From Flavobacterium aquicola (lineage in GTDB: Bacteria > Bacteroidota > Bacteroidia > Flavobacteriales > Flavobacteriaceae): DNA of 64,000 nt. Below are positions 25,419 through 35,056 of this stretch, one piece after another (the stretch's first letter is position 1; each line of letters begins with the position of its first letter). Location of the stretch: NCBI RefSeq assembly GCF_003385115.1, contig NZ_QUNI01000004.1, positions 1 to 64,000 on the forward strand. Direction: 5' to 3'. The position numbers and the translations under genes are program-made. The notes under the pieces were generated by a model. It was given only the letters and a program-made list of their open reading frames with translations, was not told the origin of the DNA and did not search any database.

Positions 25419-26354
25419 TTATTTTTTATAAATATTATAATTCTCAAAAGGAACAGTACCAAAATCTTTTTTAGTTAAAATAGTTTCACTTGTTTTGATT
25501 ATTGCTTCACCATTTTTATCACGATTCCGGCCAAAAAACTCCATAGCATCCTGGTCTAAAAACCAGCTGTCTTTTAAACTATTATATTTAAAAGTAATTA
25601 TTCTTGACCATTTATCATTACTGCCAATAGTATGGTGTTCAATAAAAAAATACCCGTTTTTGATTATTACATTTTCATAAGAATCCTTGTGAATGACTCC
25701 TGAACAAGTAATACACAAAACTGAATTATCATTTCTTCCTTTTAAAACCAAATTATTTTCTGAATTTCCGACTAGAATTAGCAATGGTCTTTTTAGAATT
25801 TTAATATTAGCTGTTTTAGATAATTCCAGTTCATTGTTTTTCTTTAATACCATAATATAGTCGTCATAAACATCATTGTTTAGATTTCCCCTGACCGTAT
25901 CCAGAATTCGATAGCCGGCGGGAACAAACTGTAAAATCTGATCTTTGAAATTGTTTTTATTTTTTGAAATATACGTCGCTATTAAAAAGGAAACTCTTTC
26001 AAAAACAAAATCACATTTCGCCTGCGTTTTAGCAATCAGATTGTCTTCATTGTTTACTAATTCTTTATTTTGAATATCAATTTTTTTAAATTGAATATCT
26101 CTGCTTTTTATCCATATTTGCTGTCTATTCTGTAAATCCTGCTTCTTTGTTTCATTTAAATTTTCTTGAATATTTTTATAAACTACATTTAATAAACTAT
26201 CCAACTGTTTGTAATATTTCTGGGAACATTCAAGTACATTTTTCTCAGCATCTAGACATTCCAGGTTTTGACTGCTTAATTTCATTAAAGTTTCATGCAA
26301 GGTCTGGGCAGAAATATTAAGCGTCAGCAGGAAGGTTATCAGCAAAAGTCTCAT
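25419..26354 (-). CDS. Secreted protein with LprI-like N-terminal domain
   Basis: 311 residues with a signal peptide (MRLLLITFLLTLNISAQ). Residues 25-115 have the LprI/DUF1311 pattern: paired cysteines (CLDAEKNVLECSQKYYKQLD) and a long helix ending WIKSRDIQF, where Trp is typical. The family includes periplasmic lysozyme inhibitors. Residues 135-300 form a beta-rich region with GNLNNDVYDDYI, reminiscent of an FG-GAP/calcium turn, and may be a solute-binding domain. It is transcribed alone. Its biological role is not evident. Confidence 0.65.
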   Translation of the reverse strand: MRLLLITFLLTLNISAQTLHETLMKLSSQNLECLDAEKNVLECSQKYYKQLDSLLNVVYKNIQENLNETKKQDLQNRQQIWIKSRDIQFKKIDIQNKELVNNEDNLIAKTQAKCDFVFERVSFLIATYISKNKNNFKDQILQFVPAGYRILDTVRGNLNNDVYDDYIMVLKKNNELELSKTANIKILKRPLLILVGNSENNLVLKGRNDNSVLCITCSGVIHKDSYENVIIKNGYFFIEHHTIGSNDKWSRIITFKYNSLKDSWFLDQDAMEFFGRNRDKNGEAIIKTSETILTKKDFGTVPFENYNIYKK

Positions 26355-26436
26355 TGTTTTATGTGTTTAAAAACCAATTACTTCCAAATATAAAACTTTT
26401 CTACCAAAGGTAAATTATATTAAATCCTGCAATTAC

Positions 26437-26472
26437 TATTGAAATTGATTTTTGCCATTGATATTGCTATTG
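26437..26472 (+). repeat. Dispersed 36-base repeat, copy A
   Basis: This stretch matches 35057-35092 with one mismatch. It is made of related short units (ATTG, GCCATTG, ATATTG, CTATTG). Its end supplies the TTG of the putative promoter for the DUF3822 gene. Confidence 0.75.
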
Positions 26473-26493
26473 GTTTTTTAATTTGTAAGTTTG
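26464..26493 (+). promoter_or_regulatory. Probable promoter of DUF3822-rsmD
   Basis: TTG at 26464-26466 and TAAGTTTG at 26486-26493 are spaced by 19 bases, matching the Bacteroidota consensus. The -33 element lies within the dispersed repeat. Confidence 0.5.
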
Positions 26494-26512
26494 CATAGTT
26501 GAAAAAAATCCT

Positions 26513-27325
26513 ATGAATATCAATATAGCAGATAAGAAATATAAAAAACTCTCGTTACAAGTTTCGCTGACGGGACTTTCTTTTTGTTGTTTTGATACGC
26601 TTCACAACAGAATTGTTTCGATAAATGAGATTAAATTTGATACGTTTCATAAATCGACCAAGATTGAGGAATTGTTTTCGGATGCTTTTAGAAATTATCC
26701 GGAACTGAGTGATAGTTATGATGAAATTCAGGTAATTCATAATAATAACCTTTCGACATTTGTACCTACTGCCCTATTTGACGAAAATTTCCTTGGCAGT
26801 TATTTGCAATACAACACCAAAGTTTTTGAAACCGATTTTTTTGCATTTGATGAAATCACTAATTATCAGATGAATGCGGTTTATATTCCTTATGTCAATA
26901 TCAATAATTTCTTCATAGACCAATTTGGTTCTTTCGATTACAAGCATGCCAACACGATTTTAGTTTCAAAGCTTTTGGATGTTTCCAAAAACAATGACAC
27001 TAAGAAAATGATCGTTCATTTTAATCCTGGACATTTTGAAATTATTGTAATTCAGAATCAGAAATTACTTTTATTCAATTCATTTGAATACAAAACTCCT
27101 GAAGATTTTATTTACTATCTGCTCTTTACAGCCGAACAATTGAATATGAATCCCGAAAGTTTCAAGCTTGAATTATTGGGTGCCATTTCCGAAGAAGATG
27201 ATTTTTATAAAATTGCCTTCAAATATATTCGAAATGTATCTTTTCTGGATACAAGCGATTTACAAAAAAACAATACTTTCTCAGCAGGACAAAATCTGCA
27301 GCATTTTATACTTTTTAACTCATGA
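26513..27325 (+). CDS. DUF3822 family protein
   Basis: 270 residues. It has an actin-like/ASKHA-type appearance (repeating strands, NPGHFEIIVIQNQKLLLFNSF near 175-200), consistent with DUF3822, a family found next to rsmD in Bacteroidota. Its stop overlaps the start of rsmD by four bases (ATGA), so the two are translationally coupled and likely functionally linked to ribosomal RNA methylation or to a nearby pathway. No catalytic residues are recognisable. Confidence 0.8.
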   Translation: MNINIADKKYKKLSLQVSLTGLSFCCFDTLHNRIVSINEIKFDTFHKSTKIEELFSDAFRNYPELSDSYDEIQVIHNNNLSTFVPTALFDENFLGSYLQYNTKVFETDFFAFDEITNYQMNAVYIPYVNINNFFIDQFGSFDYKHANTILVSKLLDVSKNNDTKKMIVHFNPGHFEIIVIQNQKLLLFNSFEYKTPEDFIYYLLFTAEQLNMNPESFKLELLGAISEEDDFYKIAFKYIRNVSFLDTSDLQKNNTFSAGQNLQHFILFNS

Positions 27326-27924
27326 GAATCATATCTGGAAAATACAAAGGAAGACGCATTTTTCCGCCAAAAGGACTGCCTGTTCGACCTACGACTGATA
27401 TGAGCAAGGAAGCATTGTTTAATGTTTTGAACAATCATTTTAGTTTTGAAGGCTTGAAAGTGCTGGATTTATTTGCTGGAACAGGAAATATCAGTTACGA
27501 GTTTGCTTCGAGAGGAAGTTCTCCAATTACTTCTGTAGATGGTGATTTTGGCTGTGTGAAATTTATTAAGCAAGTCGCAGCCGAATATGATTTTGATATT
27601 GCGGCGATTAAAAGTGATGTGTTTGCTTTTATAGACAAAAACAAAACGGCTTACGATATTATTTTTGCCGATCCTCCTTATGGTTTAGACCAAAAAACTT
27701 TTGAAAAAATTGTACTTTCAATTTTCGAAAAAGGATTATTGAATGATGAAGGGATGATGATTATTGAACATTCAAAATATACCAAACTAGATCATCTGAT
27801 AAATTTTTCTTTTCAGAAAAGTTACGGCGGTTCTATTTTTAGTTTCTTCGAATTGGATTCTACTGAAGAGGAAGAGATTGGAGATGAATCAGATAATAAA
27901 ACTACCGAAGAAGACGAAGGCTAA
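27322..27924 (+). CDS. rsmD: 16S rRNA (guanine966-N2)-methyltransferase
   Basis: 200 residues. N-terminal RIISGKYKGRRIFPPKG (residues 2-18) and RPTTDMSKEALFNVL are typical. The SAM site is LDLFAGTGNISYE (about 49-61), and the base-flipping catalytic motif DPPYGL is near 117-122. It methylates G966 of 16S rRNA in the small subunit. The acidic C-terminal tail (EEEEIGDE...) is a minor extension. It is cotranscribed with the DUF3822 gene. Confidence 0.92.
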   Translation: MRIISGKYKGRRIFPPKGLPVRPTTDMSKEALFNVLNNHFSFEGLKVLDLFAGTGNISYEFASRGSSPITSVDGDFGCVKFIKQVAAEYDFDIAAIKSDVFAFIDKNKTAYDIIFADPPYGLDQKTFEKIVLSIFEKGLLNDEGMMIIEHSKYTKLDHLINFSFQKSYGGSIFSFFELDSTEEEEIGDESDNKTTEEDEG

Positions 27925-27937
27925 TTTATCTAAATAT

Positions 27938-27973
27938 AAAAAAAATCCCTTGGAATTCAAGGGATTTTTTTTT
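27938..27973. terminator. Bidirectional terminator
   Basis: AAATCCCTT and AAGGGATTT form the stem around GGAATTC, with A-run and T-run on either side, between convergent rsmD and the beta-barrel gene. Confidence 0.8.
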
Positions 27974-27975
27974 AT

Positions 27976-30102
27976 TTATCTGATTCTATTGGAGTTCTCA
28001 TCAATATCTTTTTCTTTAAACTCTGTAGATTTTATTTTTCCAAAAGAATATTTGACTGCTATGGAAATTTCATGTGCATCAACCAAATACCTGGCTTTTG
28101 AACTAATGTTATTTATCGTAAATTGTTCTTCATAAATCGTATTTTTAAAAATATCATTGTAACTCAAAGTACAGTTCCAATTGGAAAAAAATGTTTTAGA
28201 AACTCCTAAATTCATTATGAACCAAGCTTTTCTTTCGAAAACTCCTTCTTTTTGATCGGTTACACCATAGGCCGTCAGTACAAACGAATAGTCTTTTGGC
28301 AGTTTAAATTCATTGTTTGAATAATAATACAAATACGGTTTTGATTCCATAAACAGTGCCGAATCATCTTCGATTTTGTTCAATATACAGCTTAAACTAT
28401 TGGTTGATGTCCAGATTTTATATGTAAATGGTAAACTAAATTCTAAATTAAATCCTGATTCTTTTTCAAAATTAACTTCTTTAAAAGTCAGTATATTATT
28501 TTGATTATCAAATACAAAGCTACTGTAAACAGGATCTTTGTTTACATAATAACTGAGTTTCACCGATTTGTCTTTGTATTGAAAACTGGACGAAATTTGA
28601 TTATTGATGATTGGATCTAAATTAATATTCCTGGAATATAAATAATACGGATTGATATAAGTGGCTCCCTGGCTTGTCGATGAATAATTAGGTCTTGAAA
28701 TACTTTTCGAATAATTTAGTGTTACCGATTTTGTACTGTCAATCGGGATGTCAAACTGAACTTTCGGGAAAAAATCGGTATAATTCTTTTTAATTAAAGG
28801 CAAATCATCATTCCTGAATTTTCCCTCGATATCAGTGTTCTCAACTCTAAACCCAACTGAATAGCCAATCTTTTTTAAATTTCCAGATAATTGCGCATAT
28901 CCAGCACTATTTTTCTCGTCGAAATCATAAACCGAACTGATAGTACTATTGCTTTCAAAGTTTAAAGTTTCGAAATCAGTTCGAGCATCAGCTGATAAAT
29001 AAAGCCCTCCATACTCAAGTTTAATTTCATTTTTAAATTTCTTTTCGAGATCAATTCTTCCGGAAAATACATTCACTTTAAATTTTTGATCACTGTTTTG
29101 TGTCTTTTCAAATTGAGTTTCATTATAATTATTCTGCACGAAAGCTTCTGAATCCTGATCAAAAGCGGAATATTGAAAACCTGTAAATAACTGTGTATCT
29201 ATCGATTTTATTTTCTTCGAATAATTGACAAATGAATTGATAAAATTCTTCTGACTCTTATTGTGACTGTAGGTTATCACATTATTTTCTACGTCACCGT
29301 TCTTGTTGTAGGATGTGGTGTTGATGTCGAAAGGTTCGCTTTGCAGCTTACCATTCATATTAATCGAAAAATAGTCTTCTTCATTAATTTTATAAAAAAG
29401 ACCTCCTCCAAAAATATACTGCTTCCTTTTGGTATTTGCGGTAGCAACATTATAATTGGAAATAATATCTTCATCAGGAATCAGATAATCGATGCTGTGG
29501 CTTTCCCAAGGACTTAATTTATTGTAATTGAAATTGGCTTTCCATTCAAGTTTATTCTTTTTGAAACTTGAATTTATCCCGAGGTAATTATTAAATTCTT
29601 TCTTAAAGGAAGCTACCTCAGTTATAGTTGTCTGTGAACCTTCTTTTTTACTGAACTTTCGGGTAATCAAAATAACGGCTCTCCCTTCAGCTTCGTATTT
29701 TGAGGATGGATTATTGATGATTTCGATGCTTTTTATGTCATCAACAGACAAAGCATTCAAATCGTTCATTCCAATTTTTTGATTATCCATATAAATTAAG
29801 GGAGTTCCTTTTCCAATAAGAGTGATGTTTTCCTTGTCGGCGCTGATGGTAACATTGGGTAATTTTGATAACAAATCCAATGTGTTTGGAACTGAATTAA
29901 GAATCGAGTTAGCCACATCAACTTTGATATTACCATTTTTAGTGGTAAACATTTTCTTTTCTTTGGTGACAACTACTTCGGTCAATTTATTAGATATACT
30001 GTCTTTTTCGATTGTGTTTTGTGCAAATCCAAAGGCTGAAATTATTAGGCAAATAATACTAATTGTGTTTTTAAATTCTAATCTATTTTTCACTGATAAC
30101 AT
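27976..30102 (-). CDS. Outer membrane beta-barrel protein with TonB-receptor plug-like domain
   Basis: About 709 residues. I chose the ATG at 30102, which places a signal peptide (MLSVKNRLEFKNT... FGFAQ) at the N-terminus. An upstream TTG would add only three residues. Residues 30-140 form a plug-like domain (EVVVTKEKKMF, LDLLSKLPNVTIS, DIKSIEIINNPSSKYEAEG), and the rest is beta strands ending at a barrel-like SIAVKYSFGKI. It resembles the outer-membrane beta-barrel family (TonB-dependent receptor-like) without the usual CarboxypepD domain. The substrate is unknown. It diverges from the adjacent two-component kinase, which may regulate it. Confidence 0.85.
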   Translation of the reverse strand: MLSVKNRLEFKNTISIICLIISAFGFAQNTIEKDSISNKLTEVVVTKEKKMFTTKNGNIKVDVANSILNSVPNTLDLLSKLPNVTISADKENITLIGKGTPLIYMDNQKIGMNDLNALSVDDIKSIEIINNPSSKYEAEGRAVILITRKFSKKEGSQTTITEVASFKKEFNNYLGINSSFKKNKLEWKANFNYNKLSPWESHSIDYLIPDEDIISNYNVATANTKRKQYIFGGGLFYKINEEDYFSINMNGKLQSEPFDINTTSYNKNGDVENNVITYSHNKSQKNFINSFVNYSKKIKSIDTQLFTGFQYSAFDQDSEAFVQNNYNETQFEKTQNSDQKFKVNVFSGRIDLEKKFKNEIKLEYGGLYLSADARTDFETLNFESNSTISSVYDFDEKNSAGYAQLSGNLKKIGYSVGFRVENTDIEGKFRNDDLPLIKKNYTDFFPKVQFDIPIDSTKSVTLNYSKSISRPNYSSTSQGATYINPYYLYSRNINLDPIINNQISSSFQYKDKSVKLSYYVNKDPVYSSFVFDNQNNILTFKEVNFEKESGFNLEFSLPFTYKIWTSTNSLSCILNKIEDDSALFMESKPYLYYYSNNEFKLPKDYSFVLTAYGVTDQKEGVFERKAWFIMNLGVSKTFFSNWNCTLSYNDIFKNTIYEEQFTINNISSKARYLVDAHEISIAVKYSFGKIKSTEFKEKDIDENSNRIR

Positions 30103-30233
30103 AAATTGCAAATTTTGAGAATTGCAAAAATGAGTCTAAAAACACCTTCTATAAGTTAATCGAAGGTTAATGCAGGGTTAATGACGAATTTGAATAATAA
30201 AAGAATTATTTTTGAGCATAATTTTTTTATCGA

Positions 30234-31592
30234 ATGAACAAGAGAATCAATTTATTAATCGCATTTTCGGTAATCGCTCTGGTTACTTTATCCATCGTGC
30301 AATGCTATTTGGTAAAAACCACTTATGATTACAAAGTGGCTCAATTTCACTCCGAAATCAAAGAGAATATTGCCAAAATAACCAATGAGTTCAGCGATAT
30401 TGATTCGGCATACGTGAACAAAAAGGAATTGCTTTACAATCAATTGGCACAAAATTATGTTTTGTCTAAAAAATCAAAAATTGACATTAAAAACATCGCA
30501 ATTGAAAATGAATCCAGCGACCCATTAACCCGAAAAATACAACTTAGATTTAAACGAGATTTTCCAAATATCGACATTGATTTTGCTATAGTTCTGAACA
30601 AATTTGTCATATATAATAGTCTTAAAAAAAGTGATACTATTTTTTCAGAAAAACCTCTTATACAGAACAAAATGTTTGGTCATTTAAAGTCTTTGGACAA
30701 TGCATTTTTAGTCAGAAATTATGTGAGTACGACAAATGGCTCTTCAATACTGAAAGATTATAAATTACTCACCGAAGACGCCATGTATGTTTCTGTAGCC
30801 GATTGGGAGATGATTATTTTTGAAAGGATGAAAATGGTTTTATTACTGTCATTGGTATCCATTCTTACTTTGATAACTCTTTTTGTTATTGCGATAAAAG
30901 CATTAATAAAACAAAAGAAAGTAAGTGATGTCAAAACCGATTTTATCAATAATATCACCCACGAACTCAAAACTCCTTTGACAACTTTGGGAATTTCGAC
31001 CAAAATACTGGAACGAAAGGATATTCGCGAAAATGACGAACAATTCGATAGTATTTTGAACACAATTTCACGCCAAAATAATCGCCTGCAAAATTTAATT
31101 GATCAGGTAATGGCTAATTCGCTGGGAGAAAACGAGATTGAACTGCAAAAAGAAAAAATCATGGCAGAATCTTTTCTGAAAGTTATTATTGCCGATTTTA
31201 AGGTTGCGTTTCCAAAAGTTACGCTTCAAACGCAATTTAATACTGAAGAAACATTTTTGGTTTTGGATAAATTTCATTTGACAACAGCTATTTTAAATGT
31301 GTTCGAAAATGCTGTTAAATATGGAAGTAACACCATTACCATTAAAACCGAATTAGTCAAAAACCAATTTAACATCAGTATAAAAGATGATGGGATTGGA
31401 ATTTCAAGAAGTAAACATTCGTTGTTGTTTGATAAGTTTTACAGAGTCGAACAAGGTAATTTACATAATGCAAAAGGATTAGGCTTAGGACTTTATTATG
31501 TAAATCAAATCATCAAAGCGCATCAAGGTACTATTGGAGTCATAAGTGATTTAGGAAAGGGTTCGGAATTTACTATTATGTTTAAAGTTTAA
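30234..31592 (+). CDS. Sensor histidine kinase
   Basis: 452 residues. There are two membrane helices (about 5-25 and about 203-223) flanking a periplasmic sensor domain with no recognised fold. The cytoplasmic part has the H-box FINNITHELKTPLTTL (about 237-250), N-box VFENAVKYG, G1 DDGIGIS and G2 GLGLGLYYV. It is followed after 10 bases by its response regulator and diverges from the beta-barrel gene, suggesting that it senses a cell-envelope signal related to that protein. Confidence 0.94.
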   Translation: MNKRINLLIAFSVIALVTLSIVQCYLVKTTYDYKVAQFHSEIKENIAKITNEFSDIDSAYVNKKELLYNQLAQNYVLSKKSKIDIKNIAIENESSDPLTRKIQLRFKRDFPNIDIDFAIVLNKFVIYNSLKKSDTIFSEKPLIQNKMFGHLKSLDNAFLVRNYVSTTNGSSILKDYKLLTEDAMYVSVADWEMIIFERMKMVLLLSLVSILTLITLFVIAIKALIKQKKVSDVKTDFINNITHELKTPLTTLGISTKILERKDIRENDEQFDSILNTISRQNNRLQNLIDQVMANSLGENEIELQKEKIMAESFLKVIIADFKVAFPKVTLQTQFNTEETFLVLDKFHLTTAILNVFENAVKYGSNTITIKTELVKNQFNISIKDDGIGISRSKHSLLFDKFYRVEQGNLHNAKGLGLGLYYVNQIIKAHQGTIGVISDLGKGSEFTIMFKV

Positions 31593-31602
31593 TTATTTTC
31601 CG

Positions 31603-32289
31603 TTGAAAAAAATACTTTTAGCCGAAGACGATCCTGATTTTGCCGGGATTCTAAAACAATATTTAGAATTGCACCAATTTGAAATCACTTGGGCAGAAAA
31701 TGGCGAAGAAGCATTGCAGCTGTTCCAAACAAAAGCTTTTGACATTTGTGTTTTTGATGTAATGATGCCAAAAATGGACGGCTTTACCCTTGCCGAAAAA
31801 ATCATTGCAATCAATCCCGAAATTCCTTTTATTTTTCTAACCGCCAGAAAATTAAAAGAAGACAAAATAATTGGTTTGAAATTAGGTGCCGATGATTATA
31901 TCGTAAAGCCTTTTGAAGCGGACGAACTTGTTTTACGCCTGAATAATATCATAAAAAGAAGCAGTCAAAACCATTTTCCGAAAACAGCTGATGAAGTGCA
32001 GATTGGTGTTTATGTATTTGATACAAAAAGGCTCAGCCTAAAAAATGATACTTCAACTCAGCAGCTGACTGAAAAAGAAGCGAGTTTAATTCATTTCTTT
32101 TACACCCATAAAAATCAGATGATAAAAAGAGAACAGATTTTAAAAACGATTTGGGGTAATGATGATTTCTTTTCGGGCAGAAGTATGGATGTATACATAA
32201 GTAAAATTCGAAAATATTTCAAAGATGATTCCAGAATAAGTATTGAAAGCGTCCGGAATATTGGATTGGAATTTAAAATTATTATTTAA
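31603..32289 (+). CDS. OmpR-family response regulator
   Basis: 228 residues. The receiver domain has acidic pocket EDD (8-10), phosphoacceptor Asp52 in CVFDVMMPKMDG, and Lys in VKPFEADEL. The C-terminal winged helix (about 130-228) includes LTEKEASLIHFF and SGRSMDVYISKIRKYF. No ATG is available at the N-terminus: translation appears to begin at a TTG (31603), 10 bases after the kinase stop. It overlaps the convergent DoxX gene by 8 bases. Confidence 0.94.
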   Translation: MKKILLAEDDPDFAGILKQYLELHQFEITWAENGEEALQLFQTKAFDICVFDVMMPKMDGFTLAEKIIAINPEIPFIFLTARKLKEDKIIGLKLGADDYIVKPFEADELVLRLNNIIKRSSQNHFPKTADEVQIGVYVFDTKRLSLKNDTSTQQLTEKEASLIHFFYTHKNQMIKREQILKTIWGNDDFFSGRSMDVYISKIRKYFKDDSRISIESVRNIGLEFKIII

Positions 32290-32680
32290 TAGATTCTTTT
32301 TCAGTTGAAGCAATAACAATAAGTCCCAGAATTAGCGCACAACTGTATTCCATTCCTCCTTCACCATGCTCGCCTACCCACCATCCATTTTCATAATGAA
32401 TGATTATATTTCCCATTATCAGCATTAAGATAAAACCAAGTGATAAATATTTTTTATAATAACCAAAGGCTAGTGCTATTCCTCCAATAATTTCATAAGC
32501 TGTAATTCCCCAAACCATTACAGTAGTTGCAAAGAATCCTTTTGTAGCTAAAAAACCGGCAAACCGATCTATTGTCCCGTTGGCAATTCTTGTAACGGCA
32601 TGAGCTACAAAAAACAAAGGAAGTAGTATTCTAAAAAGTAAAAGTGATTGTGAAAGTGATGGAAAAGGAAAGTTTTTCAT
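32282..32680 (-). CDS. DoxX family membrane protein
   Basis: 132 residues with four predicted membrane helices (LLLFRILLPLFFVAHAV, ATTVMVWGITAYEIIGGIA, LSLGFILMLIMGNIII and SCALILGLIVIA). The size and glycine pattern fit DoxX/DoxD-like proteins, some of which are quinone-linked. Its function is not known. The 3' end overlaps the response regulator by 8 bases on the opposite strand. It is followed by rnpB. Confidence 0.8.
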   Translation of the reverse strand: MKNFPFPSLSQSLLLFRILLPLFFVAHAVTRIANGTIDRFAGFLATKGFFATTVMVWGITAYEIIGGIALAFGYYKKYLSLGFILMLIMGNIIIHYENGWWVGEHGEGGMEYSCALILGLIVIASTEKESIK

Positions 32681-32726
32681 ATTTTTTTTTACTAAAATAC
32701 TAAAAAACGCGTAAAAAGTAAAAAAA

Positions 32727-33038
32727 GCAGACCTATAAGCCGGATTCTGTTCTCGCTATTGCTAACGATACCTTATCATTTATCTAGATCTTGAATTACT
32801 CCAAGACTCAAGCTATCTACCCTTCAGCAACGGACGAGAAACCCTTAAATGCTGATATACTTGATATTTCACCGCATAGAGTTTACCTGGTTTCACTACA
32901 GCATTACCTGTACATACTTTCTGTTGCACTTGTCCTAATCCGGTTTCCCGAACCGACGGGTGTTACCCGTTATGCTTCTCTATGGTGTCCGGACTTTCCT
33001 CCCTCCCGATGAATCGGAACGACGATAAGGCGGTCTGC
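32727..33038 (-). ncRNA. rnpB: RNase P RNA
   Basis: Conserved class A RNase P segments are visible on the minus strand: the GAGGAAAGTCCGG-type core (near 32990-33002, reading GGAGGGAGGAAAGTCC), and the 3' end ACAGAATCCGGCTTATAGG near 32732-32751. GCAGACC at the 5' end pairs with GGTCTGC at the 3' end as P1. A run of T follows on the minus strand as terminator. It processes tRNA 5' ends. Boundaries are within about 5 bases. Confidence 0.95.
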
Positions 33039-33160
33039 GATGCAAATCTACAATAATAATCAAGGTTTATCAAAATTTCAGATTTTACTTTAACAAGTGT
33101 TTTGTAATGTCTTATAAATAAAATGTTTACCTTTAAATATAACTATCATTATTTCGAATT

Positions 33161-33460
33161 ATGAAGCCGACTTATCATTATACCACTGTTTTGGAAGCCT
33201 TGCAGGATTTGAAAAGCAAAGGATTTCATCACGATTTTAACCTCAATCCTGAAGCAATAGTTGAGAATCCCAATCACTATTCGGTAGTGCACATTTATCG
33301 TTATGAGGGCGATTCAGATCCCGATGAAGAATCGATTGTCTATGGAATAATTTCCAATGCTGGAATTAAAGGTGTTTTTGTGGCTGGCTTTTCGGCCAAT
33401 TCCGATAATGAAGCACGATTGATTTTAGAAAAATTATATATAGAAAATAAATATCAATAA
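33161..33460 (+). CDS. Conserved small hypothetical protein
   Basis: 99 residues. It reads VLEALQDLKSKGFHHDFNL then HIYRYEGDSDPDEESIVYGI and GIKGVFVAGFSANSDNEA. Homologues in flavobacteria are sometimes labelled phosphoribosylpyrophosphate synthetase, but it is far too short and lacks any PRPP site, so I call it uncharacterised. It resembles small acidic alpha/beta proteins. It stands alone after rnpB, with its own terminator. Confidence 0.7.
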   Translation: MKPTYHYTTVLEALQDLKSKGFHHDFNLNPEAIVENPNHYSVVHIYRYEGDSDPDEESIVYGIISNAGIKGVFVAGFSANSDNEARLILEKLYIENKYQ

Positions 33461-33471
33461 TTTATTCTAGC

Positions 33472-33526
33472 AAAGACGCCAAGCCACAAAGTTTAAATCG
33501 ATTTTCTTTGCGACTTGGCGTCTTTT
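33472..33526 (+). terminator. Terminator-like long inverted repeat
   Basis: AAAGACGCCAAG pairs with CTTGGCGTCTTT, with further pairing CACAAAG/CTTTGCG, making an approximately 20-bp stem. A short T-run follows. It may also be a dispersed palindromic repeat. Confidence 0.7.
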
Positions 33527-33588
33527 CAAAAAATTGTATTTAAATAATTTAGTTTGGAATTTTCAACTTAGTAAAGTTTCAAAATTCA

Positions 33589-35052
33589 TTACAATCTGCT
33601 GATATAACTTCCGAAAATATCTCTGAACTGATACCCTACTGATACACGGTCTTTGCTGAGTTTTTTGTACTCGACTAATCCCCACAATACAAATTCTTTC
33701 ATAAAATCGCGGTCCTTTTTGTCAAAGTTGGGCTGGTATTTATCGATTAATTTATCGAGAGGCGTTATGCTGTCTAAAATCGATTTGTATTCGTTATCTG
33801 AGCAGTCGTCTAATAATTCAAAACCGCTTTCGGTGAAAAACCAATCCAAAATATCCGAATAGGTATTTTTTTCTCCCTGCTTTTCCAGTTTTTCTATTTT
33901 TGGAAAATAAGCAGGAAATAAGGTATGAATCGAATCGCTAATTAAACGCTGTGCTACAAATGAAGCTCCCTCCTGCTCTCCTTCGTAAACCAATTCGACT
34001 TTACCAGTTATTGATGGAATTACTCCCATAAAATCTGATAAACGCAAAGTTGTTTTGTCTGTTCCTGATAGCAAGGCACGGCGTTCTGCAGTACTCAATA
34101 AGTTTTCATAAGCCGTAATGCTCAATCTTGCGCTGACACCGCTTTTATTATCAATGAATTCGCTTTCGCGGGCTTCAAAACTGATTTGCTCCAATAAATC
34201 TTTTGCTAAAGAAGGAACATAAACAGAATCACTTTGAGCAGTATCAAGCTTGGCTTCCTGCGCAGTTATCGTTTTGGCGACATGGATGTCCTGCGGATAA
34301 TGCGTCAATATTTGGGAGCCGATTCTGTCTTTCAAAGGTGTGACAATACTTCCTCTATTGGTGTAATCTTCGGGATTTGCGGTAAAGACAAACTGCATAT
34401 CAAGAGGCATTCTAAGCTTGAAACCGCGAATTTGTATGTCGCCTTCCTGCAGAATATTAAATAAAGCTACTTGAATACGAGCTTGAAGATCGGGTAATTC
34501 GTTAATAACAAAAATACAGCGATTCGCTCTCGGAATCATTCCAAAATGAATTACACGGTCATCGGCGTAGGACAGTTTTAAATTGGCAGCTTTGATTGGG
34601 TCAACATCACCTATTAAATCGGCTACTGTTACATCTGGCGTAGCGAGCTTTTCAAAAAAACGTTCGCTTCTGTGCAGCCACGAGATTGGAGTTTCGTCAC
34701 CTTTTTCGGCAATTAAATCTTTTGCAAAACGGGACAAAGGATGAAAAGGATCGTCATTGATTTCAGAACCACTTACATACGGAATGTATTCGTCCAGCAA
34801 TTCGATCATTTTTCGTGCCAATCTAGTTTTTGCCTGTCCGCGAAGTCCCAACAAATTGATATTGTGGCGTGACAAAATTGCTCTTTCCAATTCTGGAATT
34901 ACAGTATTTTCAAAACCATGAACTCCTTCGAATGTAGGTTCTCCTGATTTTATTTTTTCTCTTAAATTATGACGCAATTCGTCTTTGATGTTCTTGCTTA
35001 AATATCCTGATTTTTTTAATTCTCCTAAAGTATTTATGTTTTCTATTTTCAT
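33589..35052 (-). CDS. MoxR/BchI-like AAA ATPase
   Basis: 487 residues. The nucleotide-binding loop reads LLGLRGQAKTRLARKM (near 68-83), a degenerate Walker A with Q-A-K-T in place of T-G-K-T. Walker B is CIFVINELPDL (near 190), and sensor residues lie in FVFTANPEDYTNRG. It resembles the magnesium chelatase subunit I/MoxR group, but the role is unlikely to be chlorophyll synthesis. The next gene upstream encodes a vWA protein, and such pairs act as chaperone-like cofactor inserters. Confidence 0.85.
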   Translation of the reverse strand: MKIENINTLGELKKSGYLSKNIKDELRHNLREKIKSGEPTFEGVHGFENTVIPELERAILSRHNINLLGLRGQAKTRLARKMIELLDEYIPYVSGSEINDDPFHPLSRFAKDLIAEKGDETPISWLHRSERFFEKLATPDVTVADLIGDVDPIKAANLKLSYADDRVIHFGMIPRANRCIFVINELPDLQARIQVALFNILQEGDIQIRGFKLRMPLDMQFVFTANPEDYTNRGSIVTPLKDRIGSQILTHYPQDIHVAKTITAQEAKLDTAQSDSVYVPSLAKDLLEQISFEARESEFIDNKSGVSARLSITAYENLLSTAERRALLSGTDKTTLRLSDFMGVIPSITGKVELVYEGEQEGASFVAQRLISDSIHTLFPAYFPKIEKLEKQGEKNTYSDILDWFFTESGFELLDDCSDNEYKSILDSITPLDKLIDKYQPNFDKKDRDFMKEFVLWGLVEYKKLSKDRVSVGYQFRDIFGSYISRL

Positions 35053-35056
35053 GTTA

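Noticed and set aside
32791..33012. 73-codon frame inside 32727-33038
   Set aside because: The DNA is the RNase P RNA gene, with conserved ends pairing as P1. The frame is a coincidence.
33161..33460. Naming the 99-residue protein a phosphoribosylpyrophosphate synthetase
   Set aside because: It is too short and has no PRPP or ATP motif. The label seen in related genomes looks mistaken.
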